Below, piece after piece: positions 24,748 to 35,740 of a DNA stretch of 64,000 bases. Source of the stretch: Actinacidiphila fildesensis. GTDB taxonomy: Bacteria > Actinomycetota > Actinomycetes > Streptomycetales > Streptomycetaceae. Under the pieces are notes generated by a model. That model was not told the DNA's origin and ran no database searches. It was given only the letters and a program-made list of their open reading frames with translations. The stretch is taken from NCBI RefSeq assembly GCF_042652185.1, contig NZ_JBHSIX010000006.1. One strand, given 5' to 3'. Position numbers and translations under genes: made by a program. Numbering within the stretch: the first letter of the stretch is position 1; the number at the start of each line of letters is the position of its first letter.

Positions 24748-25071
24748 ATGACGGCAGACGATTCCTTCGCCCGACTCAATGACGACGACTATCCCGCCTA
24801 CACCATCGGGCGCGCCGCCGAGATGATCGGTGCCTCTCAGGGTTTCCTGCGTGCGATCGGCGAAGCCCACCTGATCACCCCGCTGCGTTCCGCGGGCGGT
24901 CACCGCCGTTACTCCCGCTATCAGCTGCGGATCGCTGTCCGGGTGCGTGAGCTCGTCGACCAGGGCACCGCGATCGAGGACGCGTGCCGCATCGTCGCGC
25001 TGCAGGACCAGCTCGAAGAAGCCCTCGCACTCAACGAACAGCTCCGCACCCACACCCACTCCGCCGCCTGA
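24748..25071 (+). CDS. Small MerR-type regulator, paralogue 2
   Basis: A 107-residue close paralogue of 14695-15039. The winged-helix core (DDDYPAYTIGRAAEMIG ... LRSAGGHRRYSRYQLRIA) and coiled-coil tail (VALQDQLEEALALNEQLR) are nearly identical; the N-terminal tail is shorter. ATG 24748 follows GGTGAGGTG. There is no leader peptide, unlike paralogue 1. The regulator and its non-coding upstream segment evidently duplicated together. Confidence 0.85.
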   Translation: MTADDSFARLNDDDYPAYTIGRAAEMIGASQGFLRAIGEAHLITPLRSAGGHRRYSRYQLRIAVRVRELVDQGTAIEDACRIVALQDQLEEALALNEQLRTHTHSAA

Positions 25072-25154
25072 GAACGGCCCCGCGTAGGGCAGGACTTTGA
25101 CCGGATGCCCTAGCCGCGGGGGAAGCAGTCCTGACCACGCTGTGCACGTGAGCG

Positions 25155-25266
25155 CCGGTTGCAGCTGGCCGGCCGCAACATTCCGGGCCACGAACTGTGG
25201 GGCCTGGTCGAAGCGACCGGCAGCCACCTGGACCGGCGGATCAAGAAGAACTGGGCCTGGCCAGCA
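25155..25266 (+). pseudogene. Short coding remnant of unknown origin
   Basis: A stretch with strongly Streptomyces-like codons reads LQLAGRNIPGHELWGLV, then EATGSHLDRRIKKNWAW, before losing coding character. It has no start site and no recognisable 3' part. It looks like a fragment of a decayed gene; the family is not identified. Confidence 0.3.
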
Positions 25267-25311
25267 GCCCGTAGGAGCCCGGCCCACGCCCAAAGTCCCA
25301 GAGAAGTCCCA

Positions 25312-25376
25312 CGGGTGCCGCCGCACCCCTTGCTGATCTGTGTTCGCGCAGCTCAGGAGGGGTGCGGCGGCACCCG
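25312..25376. terminator. Perfect 19-bp hairpin downstream of the XRE-MurA gene
   Basis: Arms 25312-25330 and 25358-25376 are exact reverse complements with a 27-nt loop, 5 nt past the minus-strand stop. Confidence 0.8.
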
Positions 25377-25380
25377 CCGG

Positions 25381-26910
25381 TCAGATGTCGCGGAACGTCT
25401 CGATCTGCGCGCCGATCGTGTTGAGCCGCTCGGCCAGGTCCTCGTAGCCGCGGTTGATGACATAGACGTTGCGCAGTACGGAGGTGCCCTCGGCGGCCAT
25501 CATCGCGAGCAGGATGACGACGGCGGGGCGCAGCGCGGGCGGGCACATCATCTCGGCGGCGCGCCAGCGGGTCGGGCCCTCGACGAGGACGCGGTGCGGG
25601 TCGAGCAGTTTGACGCCGGCACCCAGCCGGGTGAGCTCGGTGAGGTAGATCGCGCGGTTGTCGTACACCCAGTCGTGGATGAGCGTGGAGCCCTGGGCGG
25701 TCGCGGCGATGGCGGCGAAGAAGGGGACGTTGTCGATATTGAGGCCGGGGAACGGCATCGGGTGGATCTTGTCGATGGGCGCGCGGAGCTTGGACGGGCG
25801 CACGGTGAGGTCGATGAGGCGGGTCCGGCCGTTGTCGGCCTTGTACTCCTCGGTGCGCTCGTGGTCCAGCCCCATCTCCTCCAGGACGGCCAGTTCGATC
25901 TCCAGGAACTCGATCGGCACCCGGCGGATCGTCAGCTCCGACTCCGTGACCACGGCGGCGGCCAGCAGGCTCATCGCCTCGACCGGGTCCTCGGAGGGCG
26001 CGTAGTCCACATCGCGGTCGATGTCGGTGACGCCGTGCACGGTCAGGGTGGTGGTGCCGACGCCGTCGACCCGTACCCCGAGCTCCTCCAGGAAGAAGCA
26101 GAGGTCCTGGACCATGTAGTTCGAGCTGGCGTTGCGGATCACGGTGATGCCGTTGTTGCGGGCGGCGGCCAGCAGCGCGTTCTCGGTGACGGTGTCGCCG
26201 CGTTCGGTCAGCACGATGGGCCGGCTGGGGGAGATCGCCCGCTCGACGACCGCGTGATAGGTGCCGTCGGTGGCGGTCACGTCGAGGCCGAAGTGGCGCA
26301 GCGCGTTCATGTGCGGCTGCACCGTACGGGTGCCGAGGTCGCAGCCGCCGGCGTACGGGATCCGGAAACGGTCGGTGCGGTGCAGCAGCGGGCCGAGGAA
26401 CATGATCACGCTGCGGGTGCGCCGGGCCGCCTCGGTGTCCATCGCGTCGAGGTCCAGCTCGGCCGGCGGCACGATCTCCAGATCGTTGCCGTCGTTGATC
26501 CAGCGGGTGCGGACGCCGATGCTGTTCAGCACCTCCAGGATCCGGTAGACCTCCTCGATCCTGGCGACCCGGCGCAGCGTGGTGCGCCCGGAGTTCAGCA
26601 GGGAGGCGCACAGCAGCGCGACGCACGCGTTCTTGCTGGTCTTCACGTCGATCGCGCCGGACAGCCGCCGGCCGCCGACGACCCGCAGGTGCATGGGCCC
26701 CGCGTAGCCGAGCGACACGATCTCGCTGTCCAGTGCCTCGCCGATTCTGGCGATCATCTCCAGGCTGATGTTCTGGTTGCCGCGCTCGATGCGGTTGACC
26801 GCGCTCTGGCTGGTGCCCAGCGCCTCCGCGAGCTGGGACTGGGTCCAGCCACGGTGCTGGCGGGCGTCACGGATGAGCTTGCCGATACGGGCGAGGTAGT
26901 CATCGATCAT
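25381..26910 (-). CDS. XRE-type HTH fused to a MurA-like UDP-GlcNAc enolpyruvyl transferase
   Basis: 509 residues. Residues 1-65 are an XRE helix-turn-helix (IRDARQHRGWTQSQLAEALG ... VNRIERG). The rest is an EPSP-synthase-fold MurA homologue. The loop corresponding to the catalytic Cys of MurA reads YAGGCDLGTR, with Cys190 kept, so activity is possible. An N-terminal DNA-binding domain on MurA is the S. coelicolor SCO5998-type arrangement as I recall it. The enzyme domain may sense UDP-GlcNAc or phosphoenolpyruvate. Three ATCTC-N6-GAGAT palindromes lie between it and acnA, pointing to autoregulation and to control of aconitase. Confidence 0.9.
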   Translation of the reverse strand: MIDDYLARIGKLIRDARQHRGWTQSQLAEALGTSQSAVNRIERGNQNISLEMIARIGEALDSEIVSLGYAGPMHLRVVGGRRLSGAIDVKTSKNACVALLCASLLNSGRTTLRRVARIEEVYRILEVLNSIGVRTRWINDGNDLEIVPPAELDLDAMDTEAARRTRSVIMFLGPLLHRTDRFRIPYAGGCDLGTRTVQPHMNALRHFGLDVTATDGTYHAVVERAISPSRPIVLTERGDTVTENALLAAARNNGITVIRNASSNYMVQDLCFFLEELGVRVDGVGTTTLTVHGVTDIDRDVDYAPSEDPVEAMSLLAAAVVTESELTIRRVPIEFLEIELAVLEEMGLDHERTEEYKADNGRTRLIDLTVRPSKLRAPIDKIHPMPFPGLNIDNVPFFAAIAATAQGSTLIHDWVYDNRAIYLTELTRLGAGVKLLDPHRVLVEGPTRWRAAEMMCPPALRPAVVILLAMMAAEGTSVLRNVYVINRGYEDLAERLNTIGAQIETFRDI

Positions 26911-26922
26911 GTGGCAAACGGT

Positions 26923-26938
26923 ATCTCACACATGAGAT
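26923..26938. promoter_or_regulatory. ATCTC-N6-GAGAT palindrome 1 (XRE-MurA proximal)
   Basis: ATCTCACACATGAGAT, 12 nt upstream of the XRE-MurA ATG. Probably an operator for its own HTH. Confidence 0.7.
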
Positions 26939-27039
26939 GGGGGCTGTGTGTCGAAAGGCAGGTGCGGCGTGTGGATCGTCGCGAACGGGGTAGACGTGGC
27001 GCGGTGGCCCTCGATCCAGCAACGTTACACAAGGTCACT

Positions 27040-27055
27040 ATCTCGGATATGAGAT
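27040..27055. promoter_or_regulatory. ATCTC-N6-GAGAT palindrome 2
   Basis: ATCTCGGATATGAGAT, midway between XRE-MurA and acnA. Confidence 0.7.
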
Positions 27056-27151
27056 TAATGCGCCTGATCGTGTGAAGGATTGCTCCAGATGGAGGAGCAG
27101 GGTCCGGGTGATGGCGCCGGGCGCGGGACAGCGCCACAGGGGTGCCGGGGC

Positions 27152-27180
27152 ATGACCCCGCACCGGTGATGTACTAGAGT
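27152..27180 (+). promoter_or_regulatory. Predicted acnA promoter
   Basis: -35-like ATGACC (27152-27157), 17-bp spacer, -10 TAGAGT (27175-27180). Transcription would start inside palindrome 3. Confidence 0.6.
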
Positions 27181-27181
27181 T

Positions 27182-27197
27182 ATCTCGACATCGAGAT
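27182..27197. promoter_or_regulatory. ATCTC-N6-GAGAT palindrome 3 at the acnA start site
   Basis: ATCTCGACATCGAGAT has 7-bp perfect arms and begins 1 nt after the acnA -10 box, a position suited to repression. Confidence 0.75.
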
Positions 27198-27234
27198 ATC
27201 TGCCGAGGCGTACCACGCCGCAGTCACCGAGCCG

Positions 27235-27270
27235 CTAGGTAAGGCATACCTAACCTAGCGCTCACCTTAG
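27235..27270 (+). promoter_or_regulatory. Iron-box-like sequence (IdeR/DmdR type) in the acnA leader
   Basis: CTAGGTAAGGCATACCTAA (27235-27253) matches the DtxR/IdeR consensus TTAGGTTAGGCTAACCTAA at 15 of 19 positions. Overlapping half-sites continue to 27270. It lies about 50-65 nt downstream of the predicted start site. Confidence 0.6.
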
Positions 27271-27350
27271 CGGATCGGCATGGAGTCGTGTCGGTCGTGT
27301 CGGCAGGATTGCGGTGGTACGCGCGAATTACATGCATGAAGGAGACTGTC

Positions 27351-30062
<2,712 letters not shown>

Positions 30063-30104
30063 GCACGGCCCGACACGGGCCAGGGCGGCCGGCCACGGCC
30101 GTCC

Positions 30105-30145
30105 GGACGGACCGCATCCCTCACCCGGGGGTGCGGTCCGTCCGC
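30105..30145 (+). terminator. Terminator of acnA
   Basis: Arms 30105-30117 and 30133-30145 pair perfectly over 13 bp. Confidence 0.8.
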
Positions 30146-30304
30146 ATTTGTCCTTCAAGAACTGAACACATGAGGGTGATCAATGGTAGATAAGTGAAGG
30201 CAAATGCCTACTGTTCGAGGTGGTTCCAGAAACGGAGTCTGCTCCTCCGCGTTTCGGCCAGGTCTCAACTCGGGAAAGCTTCACGGCCAAACGGGCTTTC
30301 GATC

Positions 30305-30337
30305 TTGCCCTCTCAACGAGAAGTGGACTATACCTGT
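30305..30337 (+). promoter_or_regulatory. Predicted ngcE promoter with a DasR-like (dre) site
   Basis: -35 TTGCCC (30305-30310), 18-bp spacer, -10 TATACC (30329-30334). AGTGGACTATACCTGT (30322-30337) overlaps the -10 and matches the dre consensus A(C/G)TGGTCTAGACCA(C/G)T at 13 of 16 positions. The remaining 180 nt to ngcE contain no gene. Confidence 0.5.
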
Positions 30338-30518
30338 CGCGTCCAGGGAAGCCCGCGAGCGCGGGACGGGGCGGGGGGATCGACGGGCCGAAAACGCCCG
30401 CTCGTGGCAGGACCACCCCTCCTCGGTGGATGGCAGCATCACTGAAGCTTCATCTGTTCGCGGGCGCCGGCGGATTCCGCTGCACCGCATGAGTCCTGTA
30501 GAGGGCGAGGACTTGAGC

Positions 30519-31937
30519 ATGGGATCCGAACTGAACCGCCGGGATCTGGTCAAGCGCGCGATGGCCGTTGGCCTGGTCGCCGTACCGTCGGCATCTTTCC
30601 TCACCGCGTGTGCCTCCGACAGCGGTGACAAGACCGACAAGCCCAAGGAAACGGGCACGGTGTCCGCCAAGAACCCGCTCGCTGTCAAGGAGGGCGCGCC
30701 TCTCGAGGCGTTCATCTTCAAGGGCGGCTTCGGCGACGACTACGTCAAGAACGCCGAGACGGCTTACAACACCACGTACAAGACGACGGTCAAGCACACG
30801 GGTACCCAGGCCCTGGGCCCGAAGCTGCAGCCGCGCTTCGCCGGCGGCAGCCCGCCGGACGTCATGGACAACTCGGGTGCCGACAACCTGGACACGGCGG
30901 CGCTCGCCAAGCAGGGCAAGCTCGTCGACCTCACCCCGCTGCTCGACGCCGCGTCCTTCGACGACCCGGCCAAGAAGGTCCGCGACACCCTGATCGCCGG
31001 CACCATCGAGCAGGGCCAGTACGGCGGCAAGGAGGTGTACGCGCTCAACTACGCGTTCACCGTCTACGGCACCTGGTACTCCAACAAGCTCTTCCAGGAG
31101 AAGGGCTGGACGTACCCGCAGACCTTCACGGAGCAGCTGGCGCTCTGCGAGAAGATCAAGGCCGCGGGCATCGCGCCGTACACGTACCCGGGTAAGTACC
31201 CGTACTACGTGCACTTCGACATCTTCGCCCAGATCGCCAAGGCCGGCGGCGTCGAGGGCATCAACGCCATCGACAACCTGGAGCCGAAGGCGTTCCAGAC
31301 CGACGCGGTCAAGGGTGTCATCGCGTACTACGAGGAGCTGGCCGCCAAGGGTTACATCCTCCAGGGTTCCGAGGGCAAGACCCACATCCAGGCGCAGACC
31401 GACTGGACGAAGGGCAAGGCCGCCTTCATCCCGAACGGTTCCTGGGTGGAGAACGAGGCAGCGCCCACCATGCCGAAGGACTTCGACCTGGCGGTCGGCG
31501 CGATCCAGGGCGGCGCCAGCGACAAGCTCCCGTTCGGTGCCATCCGCGCCGCGGCCGGCGAGCCCTTCATCGTCGCCAAGGACGGCAAGAACCCGGCCGG
31601 CGGCATGGAACTGCTCCGCATCATGCTGAGCAAGGCCCAGGCCAAGGCGTTCACCGAGTCCCTGAAGTCCCTGACCGCCGTCGCGGGCGCCGAGGAGGGC
31701 CTGACCCTCACCCCGGGTCTCGCCTCCGCGAGCAAGGGCCTCAAGGCCGCCGCCGCCAACGTGGTGAACCCGCGTCTCGGCGACTGGTACAAGAAGCTGA
31801 ACGAAGAGACCATCGGAAACCTCACGCTCGACCTGCTCTCCGGCAAGATCAAGGCCGCGGAGTGGATCACCAAGGCGCAGGCGGCCTCGGACGCGACCGC
31901 GAAGGACTCCTCCGTCCCGAAGTTCAAGCACGCCTGA
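30519..31937 (+). CDS. ngcE: Substrate-binding lipoprotein for GlcNAc / chitobiose uptake
   Basis: 472 residues from ATG 30519 (GAGG 8 nt upstream). The N-terminus has an RR-D-L-V-K-R twin-arginine-like motif and a lipobox LTAC, so the protein is a lipid-anchored binding protein. The mature part is a family 1 extracellular solute-binding protein. The gene order ngcE-F-G without an ATPase, and its place after acnA and before the ROK gene, match S. coelicolor NgcEFG, which as I recall imports N,N'-diacetylchitobiose or GlcNAc and borrows the MsiK ATPase. Confidence 0.88.
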   Translation: MGSELNRRDLVKRAMAVGLVAVPSASFLTACASDSGDKTDKPKETGTVSAKNPLAVKEGAPLEAFIFKGGFGDDYVKNAETAYNTTYKTTVKHTGTQALGPKLQPRFAGGSPPDVMDNSGADNLDTAALAKQGKLVDLTPLLDAASFDDPAKKVRDTLIAGTIEQGQYGGKEVYALNYAFTVYGTWYSNKLFQEKGWTYPQTFTEQLALCEKIKAAGIAPYTYPGKYPYYVHFDIFAQIAKAGGVEGINAIDNLEPKAFQTDAVKGVIAYYEELAAKGYILQGSEGKTHIQAQTDWTKGKAAFIPNGSWVENEAAPTMPKDFDLAVGAIQGGASDKLPFGAIRAAAGEPFIVAKDGKNPAGGMELLRIMLSKAQAKAFTESLKSLTAVAGAEEGLTLTPGLASASKGLKAAAANVVNPRLGDWYKKLNEETIGNLTLDLLSGKIKAAEWITKAQAASDATAKDSSVPKFKHA

Positions 31938-31980
31938 CGCTGCTTCACTTGTACTGACTGAGACGAGAGCGACCGGCGAC

Positions 31981-32910
31981 ATGCGACATGGCAAGTACCG
32001 GTTCATCATCGGCTTTCTGGCAATCCCCTTGGCGTTGTACGGGGTCCTCGTGATCTCGCCCTTCGTCCAGGACTTCCAGATCTCGATGACGGACTGGAGC
32101 GGAATCTCATCCGACAAGAAATTCATCGGGCTCGACAACTACCAGAAGCTCATTCACAACGACCTCTTCTGGAAGTCGTTGTCGCACAACATCATCATGC
32201 TGCTGGTGGTGCCGCTGGTGACTCTGTCGCTCGGTCTGTTCTTCGCCTTCATGCTCAACGTCGGAGGCCGCCGCAGAGGAAGTGCTGCGGGGGTCTCCGG
32301 CGTGCGGGGATCGTCCATCTACAAGGTGGTCTTCTTCTTCCCGCAGGTGCTGTCCGTCACGATCATCGCTGTGCTCTGGCAGCAGATCTACAACCCGGAC
32401 AACAAGGAAGGCCTGCTCAACGCCCTGCTGGGGAACCTGGGCCTGGCCTCCCTCCAGCACGCGTGGCTGGGCGACAAGTCCACCGCACTGGCCTGCATCA
32501 TGGTCGTCATGATCTGGGCGAACGTCGGCTTCTACGTCGTGCTGTTCTCCGCCGGGATGGCCTCCATCCCGACCGAGATCTACGAGGCGGCGCGGCTGGA
32601 CGGCGCCGAGCGCGGCACGACGTTCTTCCGGATCACCCTGCCGCTGCTGCGGGACACGGTTGCCACCGGCTGGGTGTACATGGGCATCATGGCCATGGAC
32701 GGATTCGCGTTCGTGCAGCTGATGTCGGTGAACAACGGCGGGCCCGACGAATCGACCGACGTGCTGCCCCTGCTGCTGTACAAGACGGCTTTCCGGGACA
32801 ACAGCCAGTTCGGTTACGCGGCCTCGATGGGTGTCGCGATGCTGATCGTGACGCTGATCTTCGCCGTTCTCAGCATGCGGCTGTCGCGCCGCGACCGTAT
32901 CGAGTTCTAG
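31981..32910 (+). CDS. ngcF: Sugar ABC transporter permease
   Basis: 309 residues with about six transmembrane segments, of the MalF-like family. The cytoplasmic EAA loop reads EIYEAARLDGAERGTTFFRITLPLL, the contact point for the shared ATPase. It starts 43 nt after ngcE and ends 10 nt before ngcG. Together with NgcG it forms the channel for sugars delivered by NgcE. No dedicated ATPase gene is nearby, consistent with use of MsiK. Confidence 0.9.
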   Translation: MRHGKYRFIIGFLAIPLALYGVLVISPFVQDFQISMTDWSGISSDKKFIGLDNYQKLIHNDLFWKSLSHNIIMLLVVPLVTLSLGLFFAFMLNVGGRRRGSAAGVSGVRGSSIYKVVFFFPQVLSVTIIAVLWQQIYNPDNKEGLLNALLGNLGLASLQHAWLGDKSTALACIMVVMIWANVGFYVVLFSAGMASIPTEIYEAARLDGAERGTTFFRITLPLLRDTVATGWVYMGIMAMDGFAFVQLMSVNNGGPDESTDVLPLLLYKTAFRDNSQFGYAASMGVAMLIVTLIFAVLSMRLSRRDRIEF

Positions 32911-32920
32911 GGGTGGCGCG

Positions 32921-33835
32921 ATGACGACGAACGCAGTTTCTGTGGAGAATCAGAAGTCGGCGGCCCCGACCGCCAAAAAGACCACCAAACGCAACTGGCG
33001 GCGCAGTGAGGGAGGCGTGCTCAACGTCTTCTCCCACGGCTTCCTCCTGGTGTGGGCGCTCATGGTCGGGGTGCCGATGCTCTGGGTGCTCTGGAGTTCG
33101 CTCAAGACCTCGGGCGACATCGTGGGCAGCCCCTGGTCGCTCCCGACGCACCTGCACTTCGACAACTGGACCCGGGCCTGGAACAAGGCCAACATCGGCC
33201 AGTACTTCATCAACACGGCGATCGTGGTCGGCTTCTCGACCACCGGCACGATGATCCTGGGCTCGATGGCCGCCTACGTCCTGGCGCGCTTCGAGTTCTT
33301 CGGGAACCGGTTCATCTACTACCTCTTCGTCGGGGGCATGGCCTTCCCCGTCGTGATGGTGCTGGTCCCGCTCTTCTTCGTCACGAAGAACCTGGGCCTG
33401 TTGAACACGTTCCCCGGACTGATCCTGGTCTACATCGCGTACTCGCTGCCCTTCACCGTGTTCTTCATGACGTCGTTCTTCCGGACGCTGCCGACCTCGA
33501 TCGCGGAGGCGGCACTGGTCGACGGGTCCTCGCACACGAGGACCTTCTTCCAGATCATGCTGCCGATGTCGAAGCCGGGCCTCATCAGCATCGGTGTCTT
33601 CAACATCCTGGGCCAGTGGAATCAGTACCTGCTGCCGATCGTCCTCAACCAGGGCGACTCCAAGAACTACCTGCTGACGCAGGGGCTGGCGGACCTGGCG
33701 ACGCAGCAGGGGTACGCGGGCGACTGGGCGGCGCTCTTCGCCGGCCTCGCCATCGCGATGCTTCCGGTGCTCGCCGTCTACATCGTCTTCCAGAAGCAGA
33801 TCCAGGCCGGCCTCACCGCCGGTGCGATCAAGTAG
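32921..33835 (+). CDS. ngcG: Sugar ABC transporter permease
   Basis: 304 residues, MalG-like, with about six transmembrane segments and an EAA loop reading IAEAALVDGSSHTRTFFQIMLP. ATG 32921 follows GGGGTGG. The N-terminal 35 residues are polar and Lys-rich before the first membrane segment. It completes the ngcEFG operon. In S. coelicolor the ROK regulator gene follows directly (from memory); here about 10 kb of other genes intervene. Confidence 0.9.
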   Translation: MTTNAVSVENQKSAAPTAKKTTKRNWRRSEGGVLNVFSHGFLLVWALMVGVPMLWVLWSSLKTSGDIVGSPWSLPTHLHFDNWTRAWNKANIGQYFINTAIVVGFSTTGTMILGSMAAYVLARFEFFGNRFIYYLFVGGMAFPVVMVLVPLFFVTKNLGLLNTFPGLILVYIAYSLPFTVFFMTSFFRTLPTSIAEAALVDGSSHTRTFFQIMLPMSKPGLISIGVFNILGQWNQYLLPIVLNQGDSKNYLLTQGLADLATQQGYAGDWAALFAGLAIAMLPVLAVYIVFQKQIQAGLTAGAIK

Positions 33836-33871
33836 TCGGGCACGGGTAGCCGCGGTACGGACGGGGGCGGC

Positions 33872-34696
33872 GTGAGCGGTCTGCCGCGCGTCACCCTCAA
33901 CACCGGCACCGCGATGCCACAGCTCGGTCTGGGCGTCGGTCATCTGACCGACGCCCAGACCGCTGTCGCGGTGTCGACGGCACTGGAGTGCGGCTACCGC
34001 GGTATCGACACCGCCGCGGTGTACGCCAACGAGCGCGGCACCGGCCGGGCGCTCGCCGCCTCGGGGCTGCCCCGCGCGGACCTCTTCGTCACCACCAAGC
34101 TGTGGAACGCCGACCAGGGCCACGACCGGACGCTGCGCGCCTTCGACGCCTCACTGACCGCGCTCGGCCTGGAGTACGTCGACCTCTACCTGATCCACTG
34201 GCCCCAGCCGGACCGCGAGCTGTACCCGGAGAGCTGGCGGGCGCTGGAACGGATCCACGCCGAAGGGCGCGCCCGCGCCATCGGTGTCTCCAACTTCTGT
34301 ATCCCGCACCTCGAACGGCTGGTGGCCGGATCCGGCATCGTCCCGGCCGTCAACCAGATCGAACTGCACCCCTGGTACCAGCGGCCCGCCCTGCGGGCCC
34401 ACCACCGCGCGCGGGGCATCGCCACCGAGGCGTACAGCCCCCTGGGCCAGGGCGACGTGCTCACGCTGCCGGTGCTCACCGCCATCGCGGGGCGGTACGG
34501 GGTGACCGCCGCCCAGGTCGTCCTGCGGTGGAATCTGCAGCTCGGCCACATCGCGATCCCCCGCTCGGCCGACCCGGCCAGGATCCGGCGGAACGCGGAC
34601 CTGCTCGGCTTCGCCCTGGACGACGCGGACCTGGCGGCTATCGCCGGCCTGGACGCGGGGCGCCGCCTGGGTCCCGATCTGAACGGCGTCGGGTAA
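33872..34696 (+). CDS. Aldo/keto reductase
   Basis: 274 residues from GTG 33872. The catalytic tetrad of the AKR family is present: Asp in GIDTAAVYANE, Tyr in the same motif, Lys in TTKLWN and His in LIHWPQP. The C-terminal RSADPARIRRN binds NADPH. It may be a general carbonyl reductase or, given the neighbouring 2,3-dehydratase and Gfo/Idh genes, an NDP-keto-sugar reductase (EryBII is an AKR). It is on the ngc strand, 36 nt after ngcG, so it could belong to either system. Confidence 0.88.
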   Translation: MSGLPRVTLNTGTAMPQLGLGVGHLTDAQTAVAVSTALECGYRGIDTAAVYANERGTGRALAASGLPRADLFVTTKLWNADQGHDRTLRAFDASLTALGLEYVDLYLIHWPQPDRELYPESWRALERIHAEGRARAIGVSNFCIPHLERLVAGSGIVPAVNQIELHPWYQRPALRAHHRARGIATEAYSPLGQGDVLTLPVLTAIAGRYGVTAAQVVLRWNLQLGHIAIPRSADPARIRRNADLLGFALDDADLAAIAGLDAGRRLGPDLNGVG

Positions 34697-34701
34697 CGGT
34701 T

Positions 34702-35700
34702 CTAGACCGTTGCGTGGTGTGCCCGGTCCCTGATCTGCTCCAGCAGCGCCGCCTGGCCCACCAGCGACTCCCCGTACGCGTCGAAGGGCGCGCCCGTCAG
34801 CACCCGGTGGGCGAACGCCCGGGCTCCGTTGGCGTACTGGTCGTCGGCCGGCAGGACCAGATCCTCCACCGAGTCCTGCCGCTCCCAGCGCACCGAGGGC
34901 AGCAGATCGGCGGGCGGGGTGAAGGCCCGGTCCACGCTGATCCGGCCCTCGGAGCCCCACAGGGCATAGGTGGTGCGGTAGGAGGAGTCGAAGCCGAAGG
35001 AGAGCTCCGCCGAGACGCCCGAGGGCGTGTGGAACAGGGCGCTGCCGCCCACGTCCACGCCCGTGCGCCCGTCGATCCGCAGGTGGGAGCCGGCCAGGGT
35101 GAGATCCGGGCCGAGGAAGTACGTCGCCGCGCGGACGGTGTAGGCGCCCACGTCCAGCAGGGCGCCGCCGCCGAGCTCAGGGCTGTTGCGGATGTCGCCG
35201 GCGGGGCGCGGCGGGACGCCGAAGGCGGCGCTGAAGACGCGCGGCGCACCGATCGCGCCGGCGTCGATCCGCTCGCGCACGGCCGGGTGCTGGGAGTGGT
35301 GGAGGAAGAGGAAGTTCTCCATCAGCCACAGACCGTGGTCCCGCGCCGCGGCCACCAGTTCCCCGGCCTCCTCGGCCCCCGTCGTCAGGGACTTCTCGGC
35401 CAGTACGTGCTTGCCGGCGTCCAGCGCCCGCATCGCCCACCGGTGGTGCAGGCCGGTCGGCAGGACCACGTACACGGCGTCGACGTCCTCCCGCTCCAGC
35501 AGCGCCTCGTACCCGGTGACGGGCTCGCCGCCGAACCGGTCCGCGAAGCGTGCCGCGTTCGCGGGGTCACGGCTGGCCAGTGCCGTGATCCGGAGCTCCG
35601 GGACGGTGGCGATCGCGGGCAGCATCTTGCGCCAGGCGAAGTCGGCGCAGCCCAGCACCCCGAGCCGCAGGACGCCGGAGGCCGGTTCGGGCTCGCTCAT
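34702..35700 (-). CDS. Gfo/Idh/MocA oxidoreductase, probable NDP-hexose 3-ketoreductase
   Basis: 332 residues. N-terminal Rossmann fold (RLGVLGCADFA), the EK motif as LAEKSLTT, and the domain-linking LDVGAYTV, typical of the KijD10/OleW-type sugar ketoreductases. In deoxysugar pathways this enzyme reduces the 3-keto group right after 2,3-dehydration. The 2,3-dehydratase gene is directly upstream on the same strand, with a 40-nt gap, which supports that role. Last gene of the minus-strand cluster operon. Confidence 0.85.
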   Translation of the reverse strand: MSEPEPASGVLRLGVLGCADFAWRKMLPAIATVPELRITALASRDPANAARFADRFGGEPVTGYEALLEREDVDAVYVVLPTGLHHRWAMRALDAGKHVLAEKSLTTGAEEAGELVAAARDHGLWLMENFLFLHHSQHPAVRERIDAGAIGAPRVFSAAFGVPPRPAGDIRNSPELGGGALLDVGAYTVRAATYFLGPDLTLAGSHLRIDGRTGVDVGGSALFHTPSGVSAELSFGFDSSYRTTYALWGSEGRISVDRAFTPPADLLPSVRWERQDSVEDLVLPADDQYANGARAFAHRVLTGAPFDAYGESLVGQAALLEQIRDRAHHATV

Positions 35701-35740
35701 CGGGGTTCCCCTTCACACATTTACCGGTGCGCGTCGCCGG

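Noticed and set aside
25159..27075. Long plus-strand frame across the XRE-MurA gene
   Set aside because: Only its first 36 codons look coding; the rest is antisense to a recognised gene.
34695..34711. AACGGTTCTAGACCGTT as another dre site
   Set aside because: One extra base breaks the register of the consensus, and it lies between convergent stops, not near a promoter.
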